Counted from the first letter of the stretch, positions 1 to 12,083 are shown. The stretch: 64,000 bases of DNA from Diabrotica undecimpunctata (GCF_040954645.1 NC_092810.1:9904185-9968184); one strand, 5' to 3'. The notes: generated from the sequence alone by a model not told the origin. Program-made: numbers and translations.

Positions 1-203
1 CTATTCCAGAGCTCATTCAGCGAACACACGTCGTTTCCTGAAGAACTTCTTCTTCTTGTAAATCGCACATTTTATAAATTATATTTCCAACTGTATTTGA
101 AATCGCAGGTCGCTGTTAGTCCTATTCAACTAGATAATGGACGCTGAGACAAGTTAATAATGGTAGTAGATTAAATGAAAATAAAAAAGCGGTAGACCTC
201 TTA
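1..203. other. Left flank, nothing recognised
   Basis: AT-rich sequence up to the TA target dinucleotide (202-203) of the first transposon. I see no coding potential or repeat structure in it. Confidence 0.5.
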
Positions 204-2079
204 TAGTCGGTTCGCTATATTTACGCGGGTTTCGGATTAACAAAATTATGCTAATGACTCATTGATAACCAGTTGCAGTAAACGACTTCCCAGAAAATTA
301 GGTAAAAACTGCATTAATGGCCATATTTTAAAATACATTAAAATAACATTAGGGTAGGTATAAATTTGTTACAATATTGCAGTTGAATTGATTCTTTGCC
401 AGTGTTGACATTGTATGTTTGATGGAAATATTTTAAAATGCTTAGACGTGTGTTAGATGTAGATAGTCTAATTTTTAGTGTACATAAGTATTTTACGGAT
501 GAAAACTAAAATGGCGGTCCTTTAAAATCGGTAATGTCTGTTCAACAACGCATATGTGATGCTCTAGGAATTAGTGAAACCAAACTAAGAGGAGTATTAC
601 AAAATCGCAATAATGAACGGCCGAAAGAAGATCACCGAAAAACTCGCCTATCATTGAAAACGAAAGATATTCCAGATGGAAAAAAATTTTAAATTCGTGA
701 TACCATTTATCGAATGCGAGCCAACAAGGAACATGTGACCTTAAATACAATTCTCTCGGAATTAAAAGATAGAAAATTTGACGAAATTGGCAGAACAAAT
801 CTAGGCAAGTGATACATAATTTGGGTTTCAAATTTCAAAAGGAGGATAACAGAAAAGCCCTTTGTGAAAGAAGTTCTGTTGTGCATAAAAGAATTAACTT
901 TCTAAGAAAATATTCTAAATTAAAAGAAGAAAGGGCAAATTTTATATATTTAGACGAAACATGGATATTTTCTAGGGGTGCAACCAAGAGAATATGGCAA
1001 GATGATAACGTAAAGTCTATCAAACATACTGATGGAGAAGGGAAGCGACACATAATTTTACATGCAGGAGGGAAATCGGGTTTTATAGAAGGTGCCGATT
1101 TAATATTTTCATCTAAATCAAAATCAAGTGACTATCACGATAATATGAACACAAAAATGTTTGTAAAATGGTTACATGAAAAACTTCTCCCAGGTTTAAG
1201 TGAGCCCAGCGTAATTATTTTAGACAATGCACCTTACCATTCTGAAGTATTAAACAAAAGTCCAACGAATTCTTGGACTGTTAATAAAATTAAAGAATGG
1301 TTGACAAAGGAACATATACAATTTACACAACATATTTTAAAATCAGAATTATTACGCTTGGCAAATATCCACGCAAAACCAAAAACCTTTGTTGTGGATC
1401 AGATTATTGAAAGTTACGGTCATCAAGTTTTACGTCTGCCACCGTATCATTGCCAGTTTAATCCCATCGAATATATATGGGGAATAGCAAAACAATATTA
1501 TGACAACCATATTGGGCCTAACGGTTATAGCGACGACGCAGTTCGGGAAACTTGGCGAAAGGCACTTTCAATTGTAACTCCAGAAGTGTGGTGCAACTGT
1601 ATATTCAAGTGCGAGAAACTAATAGAAGATTGGTGGACTCGTGAAAATAAAATAAACGAAATAAGTGCAATCATAATAACAATTAATGGTAATGACAGTG
1701 ATGATGATGACGATTATGATATTTTTGATGATAATGACTGATTTTCATTTTTGTTGGCAAGTTAAATTTTTTTTATTTTTCATTAGAAATTCTCTCCATG
1801 GAACAAATATACATAGACCATATTTTCTGTGTGAAGTGTAATATAAAATTATTACTAGGTTTATATTAGCCACATTAGACTCCATTAATGAAGTAATTCT
1901 CCTTATTATACTGTCAATTATATAAAAGATTTTCCATTATTATTTAATTAAAAAAAGTTATGGATTATTTTTCATTTCATTTGACCAGTTGATATTTCCC
2001 CAAAGAGCAGGTAATTAAAACTGGGTACTTACAATAAAATTTTTAATCCGAAACCCGCATAAATATAGCGAACCGACTT
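204..2079 (+). mobile_element. ITm (Tc1/mariner-related) DNA transposon, long-spacing DDE type, copy 1
   Basis: The two ends are inverted repeats of about 37 bp. The left end begins TAGTCGGTTCGC at 204 and the right end is its reverse complement, finishing at 2079 with one mismatch in the last bases. TA lies on both sides (202-203 and 2080-2081), the target duplication expected of IS630-Tc1-mariner elements. A nearly identical copy sits at 27602-29476 with the same ends, which confirms the boundaries. The interior is one transposase pseudogene in plus orientation. The element is non-autonomous as it stands because its reading frame is broken. Confidence 0.93.
438..1741 (+). pseudogene. ITm transposase pseudogene, DD-about-81-E spacing, copy 1
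   Basis: The product would cut and join DNA at the element ends in the nucleus. The start is taken at ATG 438 because copy 2 aligns from the equivalent ATG. The frame has TAA at 507-509, TAA at 690-692 and a one-base loss near 803 relative to copy 2. From 809 it is open for 310 codons to TGA at 1741. Catalytic positions seen are the Asp in 'LDETWIF', the Asp in 'ILDNAPYHSE' and the Glu in 'CQFNPIEYIWG'. I count 81 residues between the second Asp and the Glu, much longer than the 34 of Tc1 or mariner and close to the DD82E group that has been called Sailor (name from memory). The C-terminus is strongly acidic (a run of Asp ending 'DYDIFDDND'). The catalytic half is intact; the DNA-binding half is broken. 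Confidence 0.9.
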
Positions 2080-2081
2080 TA

Positions 2082-2679
2082 TTGTTGAAACTAGGTTGTC
2101 TGGTCCTCCTATCGTAATCATTAGTTTTCCTGGAGTGTGGTTTGTAAACAAAAACTAGTAATTTCCGTACTAGTGCAATCTTGAATTTTTTGGTTGCTTC
2201 TTTTTTGTTTTTTTATTTCTTATAATTCCTGAACGTAAATCCTTAATGTTAATTCAAACACCGATTTTGTAATCGCTTCTCCAATTAATAGCGGTTCCAG
2301 GTATTATTTAACAACAGCAATTTGCAGAAGAGAAAGGCGCAAATTGCGGCCTAGAAAAATATGTAACGAAAAAAAAAAAAAGAATAACAGTTCAGGCAAT
2401 TGTCACGATTCACAGAATGGATATCTACTTGTGTGGTGCAACGAAATTGCTCTTTTAACTTTAGCATTAGTCGAAATATGGTTCGATGCGATGATTACTC
2501 GCAAATAAATTACCAATAAAAATGTTTTATCGATTAATATACCTTTTTTTTTGTAAATACTTATAACTGTCAAATAATTAGTAATTATTACTTGTTTTAG
2601 TGAAGAATTTTACTTGTTAATATGTGTTATATTTTTGAAAAATAACAAAAATTTGATAGAAATAGAAAGTCAGAGAGAA
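2082..2679. other. Intergenic AT-rich DNA
   Basis: Contains poly-A and poly-T runs (for example around 2370) but no recognisable coding sequence or paired repeats. Confidence 0.4.
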
Positions 2680-3930
2680 ATGTTGTACTTTGAAAAAGAT
2701 AATAGTAATATTAACATCAGTATGATTATCAGTATGCATTTTGGACTAGACAAGTGCCGTATACTAAATATAGTGAGAGGAAAGGTTCAGCCCGGAGGTT
2801 TCGATATGCAAGATGACCAAAACATCGAGACAATGGGTGAAAATGATATGTACTCGATCTCGGAGTAAAGCAAGCGCGGAAAATTGACTATAAACAAATG
2901 AAAATCGAACTAACTTTTGAGTTCTTACGAAGAGTAAGACAACTAAATCGGTCATATCTTAATAGTAAAAATTTGTTGAAGGCATTAAACACGTACGCTT
3001 GTTCCGCGCTGAGCTACTCATTTGGCATTATAAAGTGGTCAAAAACGGATATAGAGAGTCTGCAGCGAAAAGTAAGAACACTTCTCACAAAGGCGCAAAA
3101 ACATCATCCACGCAGTGCAGTAGAGAGAACAACACTACCGTGATATCAAGGGTGAAGACGACTTATGGACATGGGTGAGCAACTGGATACACAGGTTGCT
3201 AATTTAAAAACTTATTTTCAGGTGCAGGCTAAGACATCTACCTTACATCGAGCAATTTGCGCAGTAGATGATAAACGCCGCTTAAAATGAGGAATCAAGA
3301 AATGCGCATAAACCACCTGACTAAGAAAAAAAATGCTCACCTAGAGGAGTAAACCTCTGCATGGGCGACATCTCAATGAGATCAGCCAAGAATATGTCGA
3401 TAATACAGCGACGAACTATTGGTTGACATCAGGAAAGATGTTTCCCGAGACTGAGGGCTTTCTACTTGCCATTCAGGATCAGGTTATTCCAACTAAAAAT
3501 TACCTGAAATATATTATTAAAGATCCTCAAGTCCAAAATGACAAATGACGATATGGATGCCAGACCCAAGAAACTATTTAACATCTTGTCCTGGCAGGCT
3601 TTTGTCGAAACTGATTATAAAGAACGCCATAACTCAGTAGGAAAGATTATCCACCAAGAATTAGCTGACAAACTGGGACTTCTTCAAACCGACCATCTTC
3701 CTTATTATCAATACGTCCCTGACAGAATGCTTGAAAATGATAACTACAAGCTATACTAGGACCGCACTGTGCTCACAGACCAACCAGTGGCACATAATAG
3801 ACCGAATCTCATACTAGTTAATAAACTTACTAAGCAAACAACACTTATTGATGTGGCGATACCGAACACCAATAATTTGCAATTTTTTCAGTTTGTACGT
3901 TTTTTTTTATTTCAATAAAATCTTCATAAC
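2680..3930 (+). pseudogene. R2-like LINE, 3' part (RT C-terminus, zinc knuckle, restriction-like endonuclease)
   Basis: Spread over three frames are pieces of the C-terminal region of R2-type LINE proteins. They run 'FGLDKCRILN', then 'YACSALSYSFGIIKWS', 'KAQKHHPRSAVERTTLP' (to 3140), 'TSGKMFPETEGFLLAIQDQ' near 3430, and 'NSVGKIIHQELADKLG' to 'ENDNYKLY' (3640-3758), followed by 'NRPNLILVNK' and 'LIDVAIPN' to about 3870. In R2-type elements this end holds a Cys-rich motif and a restriction-like endonuclease with the signature R-P-D then D. Here the first acidic residue of the signature reads Asn (RPN), and the Cys-rich motif near 3535 is broken by TGA. At least four frameshifts or stops are present, so the copy is dead. 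The 5' part is absent. The 3' end is probably the AATAAAATC stretch near 3915. Confidence 0.8.
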
Positions 3931-4159
3931 TCCTATCACTTTACATATGTATTAGTTTTTGAATTAACTGATTATTTTAAGGACATCCTAGATTATCTTT
4001 CAATGTTAAAAGAAATATGTATACGATTACTTTAGCGGAACGATGAATATGAATGTAAATATTTTAAATAATGATAGCAAGGTCATCAACAATACAATAT
4101 TACCATTAATATTAACTGTACTGTTATAATTTTGTATAAGGTGGTAAATAACGGTTGAT

Positions 4160-5720
4160 TTAGTTTAATTTTGCTGCTGTAACAACGCTGCATTGGGTTG
4201 GTCCTAATATCTTCCTTAGTATTTTGCGCTCAAATGTTCTCATTTGATTTTCATCAGTGGTTGAGAGGGTCCACGTTTCACATCCATATGTGACCACTGG
4301 TCTAATTACTGTTTTGTAGATTCTAAGCTTAGACTCACGATTCAGTAACTTACTTTTCATTAAGTCTTTGTATGCATAAAAGCACTTATTACCGCTAAGA
4401 ATCCGTGCTTGTATTTCTTGACTGATGTTGTTGTCATTTATTATTGAGCCTAGATAGGGAAAAGTGGAGGCATATTTGTAGGTATGGTTGTCTACCTTCA
4501 GATTCTTATGTTGATTCGTTGTTGTACACTCCATATATTTTGTTTTGCTTTCATTTATATATAGACCAAACGTAGCAGTACCTTCTCGTTTCAGTTCTAT
4601 AACTTTTTTGCTTAATACCCTTTTTTGCGGCTTATTGTGGCAACATTATCCACATATGCGCATATTTGCATTGATCTTGTATTAATACAGCCGTTTATAT
4701 CCAGTTTTCTAACAACAGCTTTTAAAGTTAGATTAAAAAGTGTTGTTGATAAGGCATCACCTTGTCTAACTCCATTTTTAATATCAAAGGCCTGCGTCAT
4801 ATCTCCATCTATTCTCGTATAAGTTTAACCAACTTATTGGGTATCCCTAACATAGATAGTTGCTTTAACATCTTTTGTCGATCTACTCCATCAAACACCT
4901 TTTTGAAATCGATATAAAAGTAAATAAGTATGTTATATTCAACACATTTTTTATGTATACTTCTTAACATATGTATTTGGTCTATAGTTGACCTCTTTGG
5001 TCTGAAGCCACATTGGTATTCACCAATCATCTCCTCCGAAAACGATTCCAGGCGGCTGTATATAATTCCTGATAATATCTTGTCGACGACATTTAAAACT
5101 GTTATGCCCCTATAATTTTTGCAGAGTCGTTTGTCTCTCCCTTTGTACATAGGAAGTATGATTCCTACTTTCCAATCTTCTGGGATGACTTCTAGTGTCC
5201 ATATGCGGTCGATTAGTTTATGGATGTGCCTCCATAGCGCATGTTCACTATTCTTTATCAGTTCTGCCGTTATTCCATCTGTACCAGGTGCTTTGTTATT
5301 TTTTAGATGTTTTATGGCGTTTATCGCTTCTTCCAATGTTGGTTGCTCAACTAGTTGTTCTGCTGTATGGTGAATTATTTCTTCATCTTCGTTTAATTCT
5401 TTTTCTGGGTTGAACAGCTCTTGAAAATGCTCCTTCTACCTTTTCATTATTTCCTTTTTCTCGCTGATAACTGCCTCATTTTTGTCCTTGCAAACTGTTG
5501 ATCTTGTCATATATCCTTGGGTGTATTGCTTGGTTTCCTTGTAAAATTTTCTGGTCTCTTTTCTGTTATTATAATCTGTAGTTTGTTGTATTTTTCTACT
5601 CAACATTTCTCTCTTTTTCCTTCTACATATTTTCTTTACATCTTTTCTGAGTTCTTCATATGACTTTCTATTCAATCGGGAATCGCTTTGTAGACATTTC
5701 TGTCTAGCTATATTTTTGCT
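4160..5720 (-). pseudogene. RTE-type LINE, linker and reverse transcriptase, truncated both ends
   Basis: Read on the minus strand from 5675 down. First comes a basic linker. Next is the RT domain at 5336-4809 with 'NNKAPGTDGI', 'CKNYRGI', 'GEYQCGFRPKRSTIDQI' and motif A 'FYIDFKKVFD' (Asp present). Then, after a frameshift, motif B 'GVRQGDALSTTLF' at 4800-4612 is followed by motif C, and the C-terminal region at 4534-4160 carries 'YGCETWTLS'. Motif C reads 'CAYVDN' where active elements have YADD, so one catalytic Asp has become Asn and polymerisation should be abolished. The copy stops at about 4160, just after 'GPTQCS', where the related copy at 25486-26095 continues. There is no endonuclease domain. 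It is a decayed, 5'-truncated insertion. Confidence 0.88.
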
Positions 5721-5728
5721 ATTTATTC

Positions 5729-5912
5729 ATCATTATCATTAGCTCTACAATCCATGGTGGGTCTTGGCCTGCTCAAGGATAAGTCTCCATTCTCTCCTAT
5801 TCTTCGCCTTGGCTTTCCAGTTTCGTACTCCCAACATTCTCAAGTCTTCCTCCACCTGATCCTTAAATCGTGCTCTGCGTTTGCCTCTGTTGGCAATCTT
5901 GGTCAAACCATT
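5729..5912 (-). mobile_element. 3' end of a second RTE-type LINE
   Basis: On the minus strand this reads 'RGKRRARFKDQVEEDL' then 'REWRLILEQAKTHHGL' and a stop, followed by a short ATGATGATGAATAA-like tail at about 5729. This is the typical end of RTE-type ORFs. It lies immediately 5' of the previous LINE in the same orientation, so the two pieces are head to tail. Confidence 0.75.
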
Positions 5913-5944
5913 CCTATATGTTTGATGATATAATATATGATATA

Positions 5945-5946
<2 letters not shown>

Positions 5947-6030
<84 letters not shown>
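5947..6030. repeat. (TA)n microsatellite
   Basis: About 84 bp of alternating T and A with a single C interruption at 5989. Confidence 0.97.
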
Positions 6031-6032
<2 letters not shown>

Positions 6033-7100
6033 TCATTCTTAGCATATACTACCGATTATAGTGTAGCTTCCCTTATAAATTCATTCTTCATATCTGCCCA
6101 CGATTGTCTAAAATTCGCTTTTCTGTGCAATGGCGATGATAATATGGTACCATCCTATGGTCCGAGCGAGGGTGGGCGCCTCGTTGTGAGCGCACACTTA
6201 AGAACTGTTTGAATAAACCGTGTAATAGCACTAGTTTTCCACTGTCGTGTATCTGGTTTTAGCGATCTTAATTTAGATTGGAATAGAAACCATTTGCGCT
6301 GCCACTGACCAATCACTTTTTGTTTAAAAAATGTTTTGAGATCTTAACATACACTAATTCAGATTCCGAACTTGTTGCTACATCACGAGCCCTACTGTGA
6401 CCTTTATTATTATATACAAATTATTTGTAATAATTATAAACAAAACATTTAAATTTAAAATTGTTTTACAATGTATTAGTTTTTATCTAGCGGCTAAAAA
6501 AATTACAAAATATGTGCGGCAGTGACGTCGGAAATCGTTAATAACTCGAAAAAATATAGAAGAAAGTAAAGTGCAACCACTGAAACGAAAAAAAAAAAAA
6601 AAATGAAAAATCTATTATCTTCGATGAGAGAAATGAATACTAACCAACTAAAAAACAATTGTCAATTGTCTTGCTTAATTCTTCGCCGACAAAAAAACAA
6701 CAGTATTTAATAACGTTTATTTAATGGCGTAGTAGAGGACAAATTAGTAGTTTTGTTTGATTATTACCGTTTTTTGTAATAATTGGTTTGACCACGCAAT
6801 GAATGTAAACGTGTAACTGTAGATAAGACTAATTTTAGTTCACAAACATAACTAAAAAACAGTTGATTTAATATATCTGATTCTTGATGTCGTTTTAATA
6901 GATAAGGATCTGAAAAGGTTTCGAGAAGGTTTCCAGAGAACGTAAATTTTATAACCACATTTTTTTTTTTATAGAAAAATAATTATTTCTGCTCTTATTC
7001 AGTTATCAATATTTATACAGTATAATCTACTTAACCGACTTGGCATTTACCGGCCGACGGATTACCCGGGCTGTAAATGCAAACGCTAATGCAGTTCGAT
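6031..7100. other. Unassigned region
   Basis: The segment 6120-6250 is less AT-rich than its surroundings, but no protein family is recognisable. From 6300 to 7100 there are only short spurious reading frames, a poly-A run near 6590 and a poly-T run near 6961. Confidence 0.4.
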
Positions 7101-7209
7101 TGAGATTCCGCGATGTTGCAGGGATCACTACGAATCGAACTAAAAACCATGTCGTTTTGTCCAGTTAAGTTTGTTTCGGGCGTATACTTAAGTCTTAAAG
7201 CACTTTATT

Positions 7210-7915
7210 TCTATATTATCTTAATTATGTCCCGCCAAGATCGATATACTCTTGCAGACGTTCAATTGGTAAAACAGTTATTCCAGTCTTCAGTTGACAC
7301 CTGCAAAATCGCTGTTTCAAAGGCATCGATGGCTTCTTCTGGCTACTGGAATCGTTGCTCACACATTGAATTCTTTATCTTTGGAAACGTGAAAAATTCG
7401 TTGGGACTTAGGTCAGGGCTATACGGTGGATGGTTTAACAATTCGATGTTTTGAAGTTTCAAAAACTCTATTGTCTTTTGAGTAGTGTGAGCACTTGCAT
7501 TGTTGTGATGTAGAATGATTCGCCATTGTGTGAAGTTTCGCAATAACTTCTGGCAAAAAACGGTTATATACCAATCAGAAGTAACCGGTTTTCAATCTTC
7601 TAAAGCAATTGTTGCCACATGATTAGATATAGACAAAAAAGTTGCGACCATTTTCTTTGACACGCTTCGAGAACCGATCGCTTTTGTTGGTTTTTCCTCA
7701 TCGTAAAACACCCACACGGCGTTTATTTTTCGGTTTATAGGAGTAACTCCATGATTCATCGCTATTATTAATACTATAAACGTTTTTTGAGCTTCCTTTG
7801 TTGAACCGTTCTAATGTTTTTCGACACCAATTTGCGCGAACCACTTTTGCTCTTCTGTGAGCAAATGAGGGATCCAACTTCGCAAGACTTAAAAAGACCT
7901 CTTTCACGCGGATAT
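7210..7915 (-). pseudogene. mariner (DD34D-type) transposase remnant
   Basis: On the minus strand 7907-7698 gives 'VRANWCRKTLERFNKGSSK' and 'SDESWSYSYKPKNKRR', matching the first catalytic region of mariner transposases. After frameshifts, 7543-7343 gives 'HHNNASAHTTQKTIEF' and 'HPPYSPDLSPNEFF', then 'PEEAIDAFETAILQVS' continues to about 7230. The spacing from the second catalytic position to the third is 34 residues, as in mariner. The second Asp reads Asn ('HHNNA' for HHDNA) and the third reads Glu ('SPNEFF' for PNDFF). The HTH half and the inverted repeats were not found. It is an inactive fragment. Confidence 0.85.
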
Positions 7916-7919
7916 ATAA

Positions 7920-8479
7920 TAGTAAATGAGTGGCAAAAAGTTTTGTAGAATTTATTTAATGTTGGAAAAAGCTTTGTAAATAACTGTTAAAGAGATAGAC
8001 GTTCCATTGAAGAGTTTTGCTCGAAAATGGAACCTAATAAAAATGTGGCTAGTTGTTATACGAGAAAAAAACCGATTTACGAGGTTGTATATGAAGATTT
8101 GTAGATCTGGCTTCTCCAGGAACATTTAAGACGTACACCGATTGGCGTTCAAATTTTAAAAAAAAGTTTTGGCTATCCCCCAGAAGATTAAGAATAGAGG
8201 CGAATTTGTGGCAAGTAAGATTTACTTAATCGATGAAAGAGGTGACACGAAATTCATTTGGCACATGCAAGTGAAAAAAAAACTGTTTTCTGATATTATG
8301 GTGCAAAAAAATTCAAGACTAAATTTGGTGTTAAAACAGATGAACAGTCTCCTAAATAAGTTTATAATATAGACAGACGAAGTGAAGCTAAACATTCAAA
8401 TGTTACCAGATAAGCCAGGGAAATAAGCAAAAAAAGTACCCTACTTGTGATACTGAACCGGCCAGACAAACGACAGTTG
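7920..8479. other. Region between mariner and LINE
   Basis: Upstream mariner sequence may persist in decayed form. Otherwise there are only short low-complexity frames and nothing I can name. Confidence 0.35.
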
Positions 8480-10090
8480 TTTTGTAGTAGTTTAGTATGG
8501 ATCTCGGTAACAAATATATAAGCGAGGTTCCTACAGCCTCTGCCGTTTCTCGCATTTCGACCGCCATCGTTTTCTGTCCATCCATTCATTTTCTTTGATG
8601 GCTCTATCTCTCATTATGTGCCGTACATTTTCTTCCCAGGCAACTGAAGGCCTTCACCTTCTTCTCCTTTGTTGTGGTATGTAATTTAACGCTCTGTTTG
8701 GTCATCTATCTTCATTCATTCGCTTCACGTGACCATACCACACTAGTTGTCTCGTTTCAATTCTGTCTACACTGGAATATACAATATTTGTCCTTCTTCT
8801 AATATCTTCATTCCTGATATGATCTTTTTTGGATACACCACACGCTCTCCTTAGAAAATCCATTTCTACTACTTCTATTCTTTTTCTATCTTTTTTCGTG
8901 ATCTGCCAAATTTCTGCCCCATAAGTCGTAATAGGCTCTGCCAAGGTTCGATAGATTGTCAATTTCGTTTCTTGTCTAATATCTTTAGACCATAGTAGAG
9001 AGTTTAGAATATTTACCGCTTTTTTTCCCTGCTGCGTTCTGTTTTCGATGTCTCTTTTGGTAGCGCCTTCTTTAGATATTATAGATCCGAGATATTTATT
9101 TTCATTACATGTTTTCGTGTTTCTAATTTCTAACTTTGGATCTTCTTTATCATCTTCTATTTTAAGATACTCTGTTTTTGACATATTCATATTGAAGTCC
9201 CATTTTTCATATTCTTTCTTTAGTTTTCTAAACATGTAGTCCATGTCTTACTCATCATTTGCTACGACTACCTGATCATCTGCGAAAAATAAAGTTGTTA
9301 GAGATTTACCACCGCCTATGTCTATTCCCATTCCGGATACTTGTTTCCTCCACTGCTCTAACGATGATTGAATACATATTTTAAATAAGGTCGGAGATAG
9401 GCAACATCCTTGTTTAAGCCCCTTTTTTATTGGAAATGATTCAGATATAAAGTTTCCTTCTTTAACGACAATTCTTGCATTTTTGTATATATTTGCGATA
9501 GCATCCACATACTCTCTACTGAGATCTACTTTCGTCAATGTTTGAAACAGATTTTTCAAAGGTACCGCATCGTATGCCTTCTCTAAATCTACAAACAATC
9601 GGTGGGTAGATAGATTCCTTGCCTTATATATTTGCGATAGCATCCACATACTCTCTACTGAGACCTACTTTCGTCAATGTTTGAAACAGTTTTTTCAAAG
9701 GTACCGTATCGTATGCCTTCTCTAAATCTACAAACAATCGGTGGGTAGATAGATTGATTGCCGTATATATTTGCGATAGCATCCACATACTCTCTACTGA
9801 GACCTACTTTCGTCAATGTTTGAAACAGATTTTTCAAAGGTACCGTATCGTATGCCTTCTCTAAATCTACAAACAATCAGTGGGTAGATAGATTCCTTGC
9901 CTTCCGTTTTTCTATTACCTGCTGCAGAACGAATATACCATCAGTGCACGATATTCCTACACGAAATCCATTTTGTTCTTCTATGTCTTCGTATTCTGAT
10001 TCTATTCTTCCTTTTATTATTCGACCTTACAACCTCCCCATTGAGCTGATAACAGTTATTCCGCTATAATTATAAATATCTTTGCAATAC
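8480..10090 (-). pseudogene. RTE-type LINE reverse transcriptase with internal triplication
   Basis: Minus strand from about 10090: a degenerate start of the RT domain ('YNYSGITVIS', 'EEQNGFRVG'), then motif A 'LFVDLEKAYD' present three times because of a 139-bp tandem triplication at 9492-9908. Next come 'GLKQGCCLSPTLF' (motif B) and the intact motif C 'LFFADDQVVV' near 9280. A single in-frame TAA follows 'VVANDE' (9248), and the reading frame then resumes at 9244 as 'MDYMFRKLKKEYEKWDF' and runs to 8702 with 'YGAEIWQI' and 'WYGHVKRM'. A further piece, 'RRRPSVAWEENV' (8660) to about 8480, is the 3' end. The 39216-40930 element is a relative ('LEKAYDTVP'). Because 139 is not divisible by three, the triplication alone breaks the frame. 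Confidence 0.88.
9492..9908. repeat. 139-bp tandem repeat, three copies
   Basis: Copies at 9492-9630, 9631-9769 and 9770-9908 all begin TTTGCGATAGCATCC and differ at only a few positions. The repeated unit is an internal part of the LINE RT frame covering catalytic motif A. Confidence 0.97.
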
Positions 10091-10094
10091 ATGC

Positions 10095-11320
10095 ATACGT
10101 ATGTACATACTCACATCCTAAACATGTTATGTTAGACATATTAAAAGTATACTAAAAGAAATTTTAATATAATTTATAGGCAGCAACTCGTTTTATCTCA
10201 TCCTCAATGTTCGATTATTTTGTCTTGAATTTCCAATTTGCAAGGATTTCGTTTTTTGTTTAAATTACTACAGTTTTCTAAATATGCCGCTTATGATTTA
10301 ATATTCTACCGTAAATTACTGCCGTTTGAAAACATGCAATATTGTCCGTAGTGCATCCATGTATGTGCATACTAACTTATATTTAAAAAAAAGTGCAAAC
10401 GTGAACTGAAGCGTACTTTCGTTAGCATGTACAGTTATTTTTTAACTGGTCATACCAATTGAGATATCCATTAATAATATCTTGAAGCGCTTTTGAAATA
10501 ATACGGTAGCGAAACTAAAACGTGCAACATAAGCTAATTATATAATATGGTGCAATTATATAAGTAAAACAATATTATTAAGCCATAAAGGTTTATTCAG
10601 AAAGGAGTTTCCGTAGAAGAAAAAATAATTTAAGATTATTGTATAATTTTTACGTCACAACCATGTATTATGAGTATTCCATCAACATTGGTTCAAAAAG
10701 GGAAGAAAGGATGATGTTAAAAGTTCAAAAGCAAGTTGAGTCTTGTTCTTGTGTATTAAATAAAATCTACCCACGTTAATTGGAGACTGTAGAGAGTAAG
10801 ATAGAGAGAGAAAGAGAGAGAGCTGTAAGCTGAGTAGGAGCTCTCCAGTACTTCGAGCTGGACTGGAAACCAAACTCAATCGGCAAAAAACCAGACAACC
10901 GCTCCACAACTCGCTCATCTTATGGTAAACTTTGAACTTGTGATTTGAGTAGTCTTTCTACTGTGCTTTCCAATACCAAGGTCTAACGATATAGTGCCCA
11001 GAAGATGCATAGTACAGAGGAAACAGTATTAACTGAGTTATTCTCGAAAGAACTAAATAACGGATATGGACCCAAAGAATACTTACAAATAAAGAAATCC
11101 TCTGAGTCTACAATAACCAATATAAAGGGAACAGGATGTAAGACGACAAAACCGCAACCAATCATTATTAACCAATGCCATAAATAGCTGCAGCGTCTGT
11201 TTGTAGAGCCTGATCTGATCAGGTAGTAAACAGAGCCCCGAAATTGAAAAGTTTCCTTAATAGCATAAATCTTTTGGACTAAAATATAATGTTTTCCTAA
11301 AAATTTTCTTAAAAAGGAAT
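10095..11320. other. Unassigned region
   Basis: AT-rich to 10680, with a GA-rich run at 10800-10832. Reading frames at 10682-10918 (minus) and 10983-11324 (minus) look like chance frames; no family is recognised. Confidence 0.35.
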
Positions 11321-11324
11321 TCAA

Positions 11325-11900
11325 ACTAGATTATCAACAGTTAGAAACAAAACAGGAGAGATCATTGGTGTTCAAGACCAGATATTAAAAAATTGGCAGA
11401 AAATTTTGAGGAGAGACTAAATATAAGAAGTGTGTTGAGGTTGCAAGAAACAGAATTCCAGGTCAAAGGCATAAAAGACAAAAGAGAAAAAGATAACATC
11501 CCAACAGAGAAAGAAGTCATCAAAACATTACAAAAATTGAAAGAAACAAAAGACCCTAAAGCAGCTTTTAAAATATGGTTAAAAAAACTGACCATTTGTC
11601 AGTGGGCTAGTAGAACTGATTCAAGAGTCTTTTCCACAGTAATAATAGATAAAATAGAACAACACATAGATAACTAAAATGAAGAACAATCTGGATCCCG
11701 AAGAGTCAAATCAAGGCTGAATAATATATTTATTATATGACAAGATATCGAGAAAAACAAAAAGAAAAACATTGAGGAACACATGAGCTTTATAGATTTG
11801 GAATCATGGCAGTATAAAGAATCCCAGGAATCAACTTTGGGAAGCAGTCAGAAGGATGAACGTCGAAAAAAATAGAAAACTCCGACAAAAGTATAAAGAT
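11325..11900 (+). pseudogene. Decayed RTE-type LINE fragment (linker to RT motif A)
   Basis: Plus-strand pieces in several frames: 'KTGEIIGVQDQILKNWQK' (11350-11400), a 94-codon frame at 11393-11677 with linker-like charge pattern, then a region near 11685-11880 that still reads as an RT segment when frames are switched ('QSGSRRVKSRLNNIFII', 'SFIDLES'). Catalytic Asp of motif A ('FIDLE') is visible, but later motifs are missing. It is heavily mutated and cannot encode a product. Confidence 0.6.
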
Positions 11901-12083
11901 AGGTGAATTATTGAGTTTGTCGGTCTGTTATAAATAAAACACTTTAATATTGATTAAATTCAAATCCACCTTTGGCGGATATTTTAAATACGACTTTGAA
12001 TCAGTCGTCGTATTTTGAAGTACCTGACATGTGGATTTAGGGTCAGATACCACTTTTGCATTCATATTTTGCATGTGCAGACA

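Noticed and set aside
5947..6030. CRISPR-like or satellite array
   Set aside because: Pure dinucleotide repeat with no spacers.
10682..10918. 78-codon Leu/Ser-rich minus frame
   Set aside because: Explained by GA-rich sequence on the other strand; no domain recognised.
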